This document shows, one piece after another, positions 1 to 6,002 of a DNA stretch of 11,187 bases. The position numbers and the translations under genes were made by a program. Source of the stretch: CAYLSO01 sp964386525 (GTDB taxonomy: Bacteria > Eisenbacteria > RBG-16-71-46 > DASYSL01); assembly GCA_964386525.1 (NCBI GenBank), contig CAYLSO010000217.1:1-11187 (forward strand), in the 5' to 3' direction. The notes under the pieces are model-generated. The model had not been told where the DNA came from. It worked only from the letters and a program-made list of their open reading frames with translations, and did not search any database. Every line of letters starts with the position of its first letter. Within the stretch, counting starts at the first letter, position 1.

Positions 1-9
1 GCGGCAGCA

Positions 10-40
10 GGGCCGGCGCCCCGGCGCCGGGCGCCGGCCC
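10..40. terminator. Strong GC hairpin, possible terminator of an upstream gene
   Basis: Bases 10-21 pair perfectly with 29-40 (12 bp, all G-C) around a 7-base loop. No T-tract follows on either strand, so a canonical intrinsic terminator is not shown. It may end transcription of a gene left of the window, or it may be repetitive GC sequence in a coding tail. Confidence 0.3.
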
Positions 41-93
41 CGGCCGCCGCCCGGAGGGTGACCCGGCCCGCAACCCGGCCCGCCCGTTTGTCG

Positions 94-99
94 TAGACT
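94..99 (+). promoter_or_regulatory. Weak candidate -10 for the AIM24-family gene
   Basis: TAGACT matches the sigma-70 -10 consensus at four of six bases and lies in a local AT-richer patch, 64 bases upstream of the ATG at 164. No recognisable -35 lies 16-18 bp upstream, so the call is tentative. Confidence 0.2.
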
Positions 100-163
100 G
101 GCCGCCGCAGCCGTCCGGCGCCCGCCCCGCGGGCGCCCGTATCCACGAGGAGGAGAACGACCG

Positions 164-970
164 ATGCCCGCGATGCACGAAATCGACTACCAGATCGTCG
201 GCGACGACATGCAGTTCGTCCGCATCGAGCTGGACCCCGGCGAGGCGGTGGTGGCCGAGGCCGGCGGCATGATGTACTGCGAGGACGGGATCGCCATGGA
301 GACGATCTTCGGCGACGGCTCGCAGCAGCAACAGCAGCAGGGCGTGATGGGCGCCCTGCTCGGGGCCGGCAAGCGCCTGCTCAGCGGCGAGTCGCTCTTC
401 ATGACCGTCTTCCACAACCAGGGACAGAGCAAGCGCAAGGTGGCCTTCGCCGCCCCCTATCCCGGCAAGATCCAGCCGGTGCACCTGGCGGAGCTGGGCG
501 GCGAACTGCTGGCGCAGAAGGACTCGTTCCTGGTGGCCGCCAAGGGCGTGGCCATCGGGATCGCCTTTCAAAAGCGCCTCGGCGTGGGCCTGTTCGGCGG
601 CGAGGGCTTCATCCTGCAGCGGCTGACCGGCGACGGTTGGGCGTTCCTCAACGCCGGCGGCACGCTCGAGGAGCGCACGCTGGCGGCGGGCGAGCTGCTG
701 CGGGTGGACACCGGCTGCATCGTGGCCCTGCAGCCGAGCGTGGACTACGACATCGAGATGGTGCGCGGCATCAAGTCCATGCTGTTCGGCGGGGAGGGAC
801 TGTTCTTCGCCACCCTGCGCGGGCCGGGGCGCGTGTGGCTGCAGTCGCTGCCGCTCTCAAGGCTGGCCAGCCGCATCTACGCGGCCGCGCCGCAGACCGG
901 CGGGCGCCGGCGCGAGGAGGGCTCGATCCTCGGCGGGCTGGGCAACATCCTCGACGGCGACGGGCGGTAG
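164..970 (+). CDS. AIM24 / TIGR00266 family protein
   Basis: A 268-residue cytoplasmic protein of the TIGR00266 (AIM24, former DUF124) family, whose biochemical role in bacteria is not established. Seen: the family-typical N-terminus (HEIDYQIVGDDMQFV near residues 5-19; GEAVVAEAGGMMY 26-38), a Gly-rich middle (GLFGGEGFILQRLTG 142-156), the conserved core NAGGTLEE (163-170) and VDTGCIVALQPSVDYDIEMV (181-200), then RGIKSMLFGGEG (201-212) and a Gly-rich tail. Length and layout fit the family, and a beta-rich fold is expected. Six glutamines in a row (54-59) form an unusual insertion in an otherwise Gln-poor protein. The ATG at 164 is preferred because GAGGAGGAG (147-155) sits 8 bases upstream; an in-frame ATG at 173 starts nearer the usual family N-terminus. 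The gene stands alone and converges on the alaX-like gene with a 12-bp gap. Family assignment is firm, function unknown. Confidence 0.9.
   Translation: MPAMHEIDYQIVGDDMQFVRIELDPGEAVVAEAGGMMYCEDGIAMETIFGDGSQQQQQQGVMGALLGAGKRLLSGESLFMTVFHNQGQSKRKVAFAAPYPGKIQPVHLAELGGELLAQKDSFLVAAKGVAIGIAFQKRLGVGLFGGEGFILQRLTGDGWAFLNAGGTLEERTLAAGELLRVDTGCIVALQPSVDYDIEMVRGIKSMLFGGEGLFFATLRGPGRVWLQSLPLSRLASRIYAAAPQTGGRRREEGSILGGLGNILDGDGR
323..340 (+). repeat. CAG/CAA microsatellite encoding six glutamines
   Basis: Six consecutive Gln codons (five CAG, one CAA) lie inside the AIM24-family gene at residues 54-59. It is a short trinucleotide repeat in a surface-loop-like position and could vary in length between strains. 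Confidence 0.7.
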
Positions 971-990
971 CGCGGGCGGTCGCTACCGCC
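963..990. terminator. Bidirectional hairpin between convergent genes
   Basis: GGCGGTAGCG (963-972) and CGCTACCGCC (981-990) form a perfect 10-bp stem with an 8-base loop. The left arm contains the TAG stop of the AIM24-family gene (968-970). The right arm contains the minus-strand TAG stop of the alaX-like gene (983-985). It is the only structure in the 12-bp convergent gap and could terminate transcripts from both sides. No U-tract follows, so termination efficiency is inferred. Confidence 0.55.
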
Positions 991-2194
991 ACTGTTGCGC
1001 CAGCGCCGCGGCGGCCGCGGCGGCCGCCGCGCCGTCGGCCGCCGTGACCTGCACCTCGTCGGCCCCACCGCCGCCGCGCCCGCGCGAGCGCTCGAGCAAC
1101 AGCGGCAGCCAGCGACGCAGGTCCTCGGCGCCGCCGCGCGGCCGGCCCGCCACCACGAAGGGCGTCGGCCCGCGCGCCGCCACCACCACCCGCTCGAGCC
1201 CCAGGCCGGTGAGCTGCCGGGCCAGGGCGCGCAGGGCGTCCGGCGAGCGCTCGTCGAAGACGCGACAGAGCACCGACTCGCCTGAGACGCGGTGGCCCGC
1301 GGCCAGCTCGGCGGCCTCGGCCCGCGCCAGCTGGGTCTCGAGCGACTTGACCTGCTTGCGCAGTTCCTCGCGCTCCGCCAGGGCGCGCTCCAGCACCTCG
1401 ATCACCTCGCGGTCGCCGGTGTTGCGGCGCTGCCCGGCCTCGACCAGCTGGCGCACTCGCCAGGCGTGGTCGCGCAGTGCCCGGTCCCCACAGACGAACT
1501 CGACGCGGACGTGGCCGCGAATCCTCTCCCAGCCGCGGATCTTGATGGCCCCGATCTCGCCGGTGCGCGTGCAGTGCGTGCCGCCGCACGCCGAGACGTC
1601 CCAGCCCTCGATCTCCAGCAGGCGCACGGTGCCCTCGACCTTGGGCGGGCGGCGCAGCGCGTAGCGCCCCAGGTCGGCGGCCGCGACCAGACGGCTGACC
1701 ACCGGGCGATCCTCCCAGACGACGCGGTTGGCCGCGGCCTCGACGCGCTCCGCCTCCTCCCACGTGAGCGAGGGGCGGTCGAAGTCGAGCGTGCCGCCGT
1801 CGTCGCCCAGGTGCGAGGAGACGGTGTTGGCGCCGAGCATCCGCAGGAACGCCTGCGACAGCACGTGCTGCCCGGTGTGCTGGCGCCGGTTGGAGGCCCG
1901 CCGCTCGGCGTCGATCTCGGCCTCGACGGCATCGGGCACGTCACGCTCCACCCGGTGCCAGGCGACGCCGTCGGCGTCCTCCAGAACGTCGAGCACCGGC
2001 ACCCCGGAGAGGCTGCCCCGGTCGGCCTCCTGGCCGCCGCTCTCGGGATAGAAGCAGGTGCGGTCGAGCGCCACCCAGAGGCCGCTCGCGTCGCGGCGGC
2101 GCGCCGTCACGGCGGCGGCGAAGCGCGTCGTGTAGGGGTCGTCGAAGTAGGGACGCGCCGCGCCCTCGCTCCCCCCGCCCCCCGCCGGCGCCAC
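983..2194 (-). CDS. Alanyl-tRNA editing protein, AlaX-L type with DHHA1 domain
   Basis: A 403-residue protein resembling the editing and C-terminal parts of alanyl-tRNA synthetase without the aminoacylation core; it is expected to hydrolyse mischarged Ser- or Gly-tRNA(Ala) in the cytoplasm. Seen: an N-terminal barrel-like region with TCFYPESGGQEADRG (46-60); the zinc/catalytic motifs HTGQH (106-110) and CGGTH (203-207), so all editing metal ligands are present; a charged coiled-coil-like stretch (about 262-300); and a C-terminal DHHA1-like domain (about 308-403) with GRGGGGADEVQ (372-382). The order matches long AlaX proteins. The last residues include a nine-alanine run encoded by a GCN/GGCCGC-rich tract. 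The start is GTG at 2194, the only start codon before the conserved YFDDPY segment. It lies 3 bp after the activator gene's stop, with GGAG about 12 bases upstream, so it is probably translated from the same transcript. Family is sure; substrate is inferred. Confidence 0.9.
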   Translation of the reverse strand: MAPAGGGGSEGAARPYFDDPYTTRFAAAVTARRRDASGLWVALDRTCFYPESGGQEADRGSLSGVPVLDVLEDADGVAWHRVERDVPDAVEAEIDAERRASNRRQHTGQHVLSQAFLRMLGANTVSSHLGDDGGTLDFDRPSLTWEEAERVEAAANRVVWEDRPVVSRLVAAADLGRYALRRPPKVEGTVRLLEIEGWDVSACGGTHCTRTGEIGAIKIRGWERIRGHVRVEFVCGDRALRDHAWRVRQLVEAGQRRNTGDREVIEVLERALAEREELRKQVKSLETQLARAEAAELAAGHRVSGESVLCRVFDERSPDALRALARQLTGLGLERVVVAARGPTPFVVAGRPRGGAEDLRRWLPLLLERSRGRGGGGADEVQVTAADGAAAAAAAAALAQQWR

Positions 2195-2197
2195 GGC

Positions 2198-3238
<1,041 letters not shown>

Positions 3239-3251
3239 CGCCGGAAGGCTG

Positions 3252-4124
3252 TCACAGGGGCGCGGCGGGGGTCAATCCGAGCGGCCGGGGCGGTTCCGGG
3301 GCCGGCGCTCCGGATCCGGGCGGGGCCGGCGCTCCGGATCCGGACGGGGCCGGCGCCGCCGCGGCCGCCAGGCGGGCCCGGTCCAGGTCGAGGTAGAGCG
3401 CGGTCCAGACCGCCGTGAAGACGACGGTGACCAGTTCCACGGCGCCGAAGGCCGCGATGTAGACGCTGAACGGCACGCTGCCCCGGAAGGCCTCGTCCAC
3501 GCCCGCCCACACCACGCTGGCGCCCACGGCCACCGCTGCCAGCCCCGCCACGGAGAGACCCGCCCCCACCAGCCAGCGGCGCCGCCGGCCGCGCACCACG
3601 GCGCGGCTCTTGCGGAAGGCGGTGCCGATCCCGCCCGGCTCGAGGGCGGCCGCCTGGGCCGCGAAGCCCCAGAGATAAAAGGCCACCAGGCCGGGCAGCA
3701 CGAAGGCCAGGAAACCGAAGAGGAAGGCCGCCCAGAAGAGCAGGAAGACCACGACGAACGCGGGGAAATGGGAGAAGACGCCCTCGAACTCCTCCTCCAG
3801 CAGGCGCGACTCGCCGCGGGTCAGCCGCGCCGCCGTGCGGCGGATGACCAGGGCCTGACCCAGGAGCCGCCCGGCGAGGGCGAACCCCCATCCCACCGAG
3901 AGCGCCAGCCCCAGGGGCGCGTTGCGCAGGATCTCGCCCTCCAGGTCGCCGGCGAAGCGGGCCTGGAGCGCTTCCAGCACCATGTTGGGAAAGTGGAGGA
4001 CGAGCGGGAGGATGACGAGCCCCACCGGGTCCTCGATCAGGGCGGCTCGGAGGCCGTCGCCGAGGGCATGATGCACCGGGCGAGCCGGCCCCGTGGGCTG
4101 CGTCATCGCGACTTCGGAAGCCAT
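3252..4124 (-). CDS. Multi-pass membrane protein, DUF975/GDPD-membrane-domain-like
   Basis: A 290-residue integral membrane protein with no named function. Seen: hydrophobic segments at about 33-52, 68-92, 121-158 (probably two helices), 184-208 and 219-246. Around 141-190 the order is LPGL, a hydrophobic helix, ALEPGGIGTAFRKS, then a basic GRRRRW before the next helix. This resembles bacterial membrane proteins of the DUF975 / glycerophosphodiester-phosphodiesterase membrane-domain type; the resemblance is by eye only. The C-terminus (252-290) is a hydrophilic Ala/Pro/Gly/Ser tail containing a repeated SGAPAP unit. The in-frame TAG at 4130-4128 blocks any earlier start, so the ATG at 4124 is the furthest possible; ATG 4106 is an alternative. 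It heads the minus-strand cluster with the activator and alaX-like genes. It could be the sensor or target of the activator, but that is only inference from position. Confidence 0.8.
   Translation of the reverse strand: MASEVAMTQPTGPARPVHHALGDGLRAALIEDPVGLVILPLVLHFPNMVLEALQARFAGDLEGEILRNAPLGLALSVGWGFALAGRLLGQALVIRRTAARLTRGESRLLEEEFEGVFSHFPAFVVVFLLFWAAFLFGFLAFVLPGLVAFYLWGFAAQAAALEPGGIGTAFRKSRAVVRGRRRRWLVGAGLSVAGLAAVAVGASVVWAGVDEAFRGSVPFSVYIAAFGAVELVTVVFTAVWTALYLDLDRARLAAAAAPAPSGSGAPAPPGSGAPAPEPPRPLGLTPAAPL
3301..3357. repeat. 24-bp tandem repeat in the membrane-protein tail
   Basis: Two consecutive 24-bp units (3301-3324 and 3325-3348) differ at one base, and a partial third copy GCCGGCGCC follows at 3349-3357. 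Being 24 bp, the repeat keeps frame and encodes two SG(S)GAPAP-type octapeptides in the C-terminal tail of the membrane protein. It looks like a recent slippage or duplication event. Confidence 0.85.
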
Positions 4125-4157
4125 GGGCTACGCCCGCGGCAGCGGGCGCCTCCTCGG
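4125..4157 (-). promoter_or_regulatory. Shine-Dalgarno separated from ATG by a hairpin
   Basis: On the minus strand, CCGAGGAGG (4157-4149) is a strong ribosome-binding sequence but lies 24 bases from the ATG at 4124. The gap is filled by a perfect 7-bp hairpin (4148-4142 with 4137-4131, 4-base loop) and the six bases TAGCCC. Folding the hairpin would bring the Shine-Dalgarno to an effective six-base distance from the ATG. No in-frame start lies closer to the Shine-Dalgarno because TAG (4130-4128) precedes the ATG. Confidence 0.5.
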
Positions 4158-4204
4158 AATGGGGAGCGGCCCCTCGGACGGGATCCCGCCCCGGGGCCAC
4201 GCCG

Positions 4205-4233
4205 TTGACACTAGGAAAGGGTGTTCCTACTGT
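4205..4233 (+). promoter_or_regulatory. Sigma-70-type promoter for moaC-moeA
   Basis: A perfect -35 TTGACA (4205-4210), a 17-bp spacer and TACTGT (4228-4233; four of six -10 bases) lie in a locally AT-richer patch. Transcription should start at about 4239-4241, that is at or next to the GTG of moaC, giving a leaderless or nearly leaderless mRNA. The consensus -35, ideal spacing and position make this the best promoter in the window. Confidence 0.7.
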
Positions 4234-4236
4234 CAA
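4208..4236 (-). promoter_or_regulatory. Mirror-image promoter toward the membrane-protein cluster
   Basis: Because of the palindrome, the minus strand also reads TTGACA (4236-4231), a 17-bp spacer and TAGTGT (4213-4208; three of six -10 bases). A start near 4201 would give a leader of about 77 bases for the membrane-protein gene, containing its Shine-Dalgarno and start-site hairpin. The -10 is weaker than on the plus strand, so activity is inferred. Confidence 0.4.
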
Positions 4237-4240
4237 GCGC

Positions 4241-4732
4241 GTGGCACGCCAACGGACCCGTCTCTCCCATCTCGATGAACGCGGCGGCGCGCGCATGGTG
4301 GACGTCGGCGGCAAGCCCGCCACGGCGCGCGAAGCCGTCGCGAGCGGCCGCGTCTACATGCACCGCGACACGCTGGCCGTCGTCGCCGAGCAGCGCGCCG
4401 CCAAGGGCGACGTGCTGACCGTCGCCCGTGTGGCGGCCATCCAGGCCGCCAAGCGCACCGGCGATCTCATCCCCCTGGCGCACAACCTCCCGCTGGCCGG
4501 CGTGGACCTCGACTTCACGCTCGATGAGGAGAGCGCCAGTCTGGGCATCCAGGTGCGGGTCCGCGCCGTCGGCCCGACCGGGGTCGAGATGGAAGCGCTC
4601 ACCGCCGTGAGCGTGGCCGCGCTCACCGTCTACGACATGCTCAAGGCGGTCGACCGGGGCATGGTGATCGGCGAGATCACCCTGTGGGAGAAGCGCGGAG
4701 GCCGCAGTGGCGTCTACCGCCGCCGGAGCTGA
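4241..4732 (+). CDS. moaC: Cyclic pyranopterin monophosphate synthase MoaC
   Basis: MoaC converts 3',8-cyclo-7,8-dihydro-GTP, made by MoaA, into cyclic pyranopterin monophosphate in the first stage of molybdenum cofactor synthesis. Seen over 163 residues: LSHLDERGGARMVDVG at 8-23, KGDVLTVARVAAIQAAKRTGD (K55 onward), LIPLAH (76-81), VEMEALTAVSVAALTVYDMLKAVDRG (115-140) and the C-terminal GEITLWEKRGGRSG. Counterparts of the E. coli catalytic residues K51, H77, E112, E114, D128 and K131 are present as K55, H81, E116, E118, D132 and K135. The usual LIPLCHPL motif reads LIPLAHNL here, so the cysteine and proline flanking the histidine are replaced. GTG 4241 is chosen over the upstream TTG at 4205, which is the -35 hexamer; the 163-residue product matches family length. 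It overlaps moeA by 26 bp. No Shine-Dalgarno is correctly spaced, consistent with leaderless translation. Confidence 0.95.
   Translation: MARQRTRLSHLDERGGARMVDVGGKPATAREAVASGRVYMHRDTLAVVAEQRAAKGDVLTVARVAAIQAAKRTGDLIPLAHNLPLAGVDLDFTLDEESASLGIQVRVRAVGPTGVEMEALTAVSVAALTVYDMLKAVDRGMVIGEITLWEKRGGRSGVYRRRS
4697..4701 (+). promoter_or_regulatory. Ribosome-binding site of moeA inside moaC
   Basis: GGAGG lies within the moaC reading frame, 5 bases before the GTG at 4707. It supports that GTG as the true moeA start and implies translational coupling across the 26-bp overlap. Confidence 0.7.
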
Positions 4733-5960
4733 GCGCCTCTCCTACGCCGCGGCCCGCGCCCGCGTGCTGGCGGCCGTCCCGGCCCTGGCCGCGCGCCTGG
4801 GTGCGGAGAGCGCGCCCCTCGACGAGGCCGCCGGCCGCGTGCTGGCCGAGCCGCTGATCGCCGGCGAGCCTCTCCCCCGTTTCGACAACTCCGGCGTGGA
4901 CGGGTACGCGGCCCGCGCCGCCGACGTGGCGGGCGCGACCCCGGGCTCGCCGGTGCGGCTCGCGGTGGTCGAGCGGGTGGCCGCCGGCCGCGCCCCGGCG
5001 CGAGCCGTGGGCGCGGGCGAGGCCGCTCTGGTGATGACCGGCGCCCCCCTGCCCGCCGGCGCCGACTGCGTGGTCATGCGCGAGCGGACGCGCGAGGCGA
5101 CCGACCAGGTGTGGGTCGCAGCCGCCGCGGCCCACGGCGAGAACGTGCGCGCGCGCGGCGAAGACATCGCCGCCGGCGAGACGGCCTTGCCGCGCGGCCG
5201 GGTGCTCGCGGCCGGGGACATCGCCGTGCTCGCCACGCTCGGGCACCCGCAGGCGCAGGTGGTCCGCCGCCCACGGGTGGCTATCCTCTCCACCGGCGAC
5301 GAGCTGCGCGAGCCCGGCGAGCCGCTCGGGCCGGCCGAGGTGTACGACGCCAGCGCGCACGCGGTGCGCGCCCTGGTGCGGGCGGCCGGCGCCGAGCCCG
5401 GCGACACCTGGCGCGTGCGCGACGACGCCTCCGTGGTGGCCGGCGCGCTGCGCGCCCTGCTCGCCGGGCACGACGTCGTGCTGACCCTGGGCGGGGTCTC
5501 GGCCGGAGACTTCGACCCGGTGAAGCTGGCGCTGCGCGAATTCCCCGCCCTGGCGCTGTGGCGCGTGGGCATGCGGCCCGGCGGCCCGCAGGCGTTCGGA
5601 GAACTGGAGGACGGCCGCGTCGTCTACGGCCTGCCCGGCAACCCCGTCTCCTCCGCCGTGGTGTTCGACCGGATGGCGCGGCCGCTGCTGCGCGCGGCGA
5701 TGGGCGCCGAACCGGCGGACCGGGCGAGCGGGCGGGCGCGGCTGGCCGAACCGGTGCGCTCGGTGGGCGGCCGGCGCGACTTCGTGCGCGTGCGGCTGGA
5801 AGGCGAGCCGGGAAGCCGGCGGGCCTGGCTGGCCGGCGCGCAGTCCTCGGGCGCAGTCTGGTCGCTGGCCCGCGCCGACGGGCTCGGCGTGATCCCCGAG
5901 GAGATGGAGATCGCCCCCGCCGGGACCGAGATCGAAGTGATCCTCTGGGACGACGTCTAG
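4707..5960 (+). CDS. moeA: Molybdopterin molybdenumtransferase MoeA
   Basis: MoeA inserts molybdate into adenylated molybdopterin, the metal-insertion step of cofactor synthesis, and acts as a cytoplasmic dimer. Seen over 417 residues: FDNSGVDGYA (59-68), TGAPLPAGADCVV (111-123), VRARGEDIAAGE (147-158), the MoCF-like domain with STGDEL (195-200) and GGVSAGDFDPVK (262-273), PGGPQAFGEL (291-300), GLPGNPVSS (308-316), and a C-terminal beta domain. Length and order are normal for MoeA. The segment that reads KPGKP in E. coli is RPGGP here (290-294), so two lysines are altered; related proteins vary at the second position, so function is probably kept. GTG 4707 is supported by GGAGG 5 bases upstream. 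It is co-transcribed and coupled with moaC, and converges on the nucleotidyltransferase-like gene. No moaA, moaD, moaE or mobA lies in the window. Confidence 0.95.
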   Translation: MASTAAGAERLSYAAARARVLAAVPALAARLGAESAPLDEAAGRVLAEPLIAGEPLPRFDNSGVDGYAARAADVAGATPGSPVRLAVVERVAAGRAPARAVGAGEAALVMTGAPLPAGADCVVMRERTREATDQVWVAAAAAHGENVRARGEDIAAGETALPRGRVLAAGDIAVLATLGHPQAQVVRRPRVAILSTGDELREPGEPLGPAEVYDASAHAVRALVRAAGAEPGDTWRVRDDASVVAGALRALLAGHDVVLTLGGVSAGDFDPVKLALREFPALALWRVGMRPGGPQAFGELEDGRVVYGLPGNPVSSAVVFDRMARPLLRAAMGAEPADRASGRARLAEPVRSVGGRRDFVRVRLEGEPGSRRAWLAGAQSSGAVWSLARADGLGVIPEEMEIAPAGTEIEVILWDDV

Positions 5961-5984
5961 AGGGGGGCGCGCGCGGCGGCGGCG

Positions 5985-6002
5985 GCGGGGCCTCAGCCCC
6001 GC
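5985..6002. terminator. Hairpin at the moeA convergent end
   Basis: GCGGGGC (5985-5991) pairs perfectly with GCCCCGC (5996-6002) around the 4-base loop CTCA. The TGA stop of the minus-strand gene (5995-5993) lies in the loop. It sits 24 bp after the moeA stop. There is no T-tract, so it is a possible bidirectional terminator rather than a clear one. Confidence 0.4.

Larger units (their letters stand above)
1..163. other. Leader region upstream of the AIM24-family gene
   Basis: No gene can be assigned with confidence. One plus-strand frame closes with TGA at 59-61 after about 19 Arg/Pro/Gly-rich codons; it could be the tail of a gene starting left of the window or just GC-rich noise. The first 40 bases hold a strong hairpin (listed separately). 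The segment around 86-99 is visibly less GC-rich and contains TAGACT (94-99), a possible -10 hexamer without a convincing -35. A strong Shine-Dalgarno run lies at 147-155. Confidence 0.5.
4205..4236. promoter_or_regulatory. Palindromic operator covering the moaC promoter
   Basis: The left arm TTGACACTAGGAA (4205-4217) and right arm TTCCTACTGTCAA (4224-4236) are reverse complements at 12 of 13 positions around a 6-base centre, AGGGTG. The palindrome coincides exactly with the -35 to -10 region. Since transcription is predicted to begin downstream, it should act as DNA, presumably as the site of a dimeric repressor or activator. The binding protein cannot be named from the window. Confidence 0.6.

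Noticed and set aside
2..61. A short plus-strand frame ending in TGA as the tail of an upstream gene
   Set aside because: About 19 Arg/Pro/Gly codons in GC-rich sequence with no recognisable motif; it cannot be told apart from chance.
1004..1036. GC-rich GGCCGC repeats near the 3' end of the alaX-like gene
   Set aside because: Explained as the alanine-run codons of the C-terminal domain; not an independent repeat element.
4205..4240. TTG 4205 as the moaC start, adding 12 residues
   Set aside because: The TTG is part of a perfect -35 hexamer, the extension has no family similarity, and GTG 4241 gives the normal 163-residue MoaC.
4242..4256. TGGCACG resembling a sigma-54 -24 element at the moaC start
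   Set aside because: There is no GC at the required -12 spacing, and it lies within the first moaC codons.
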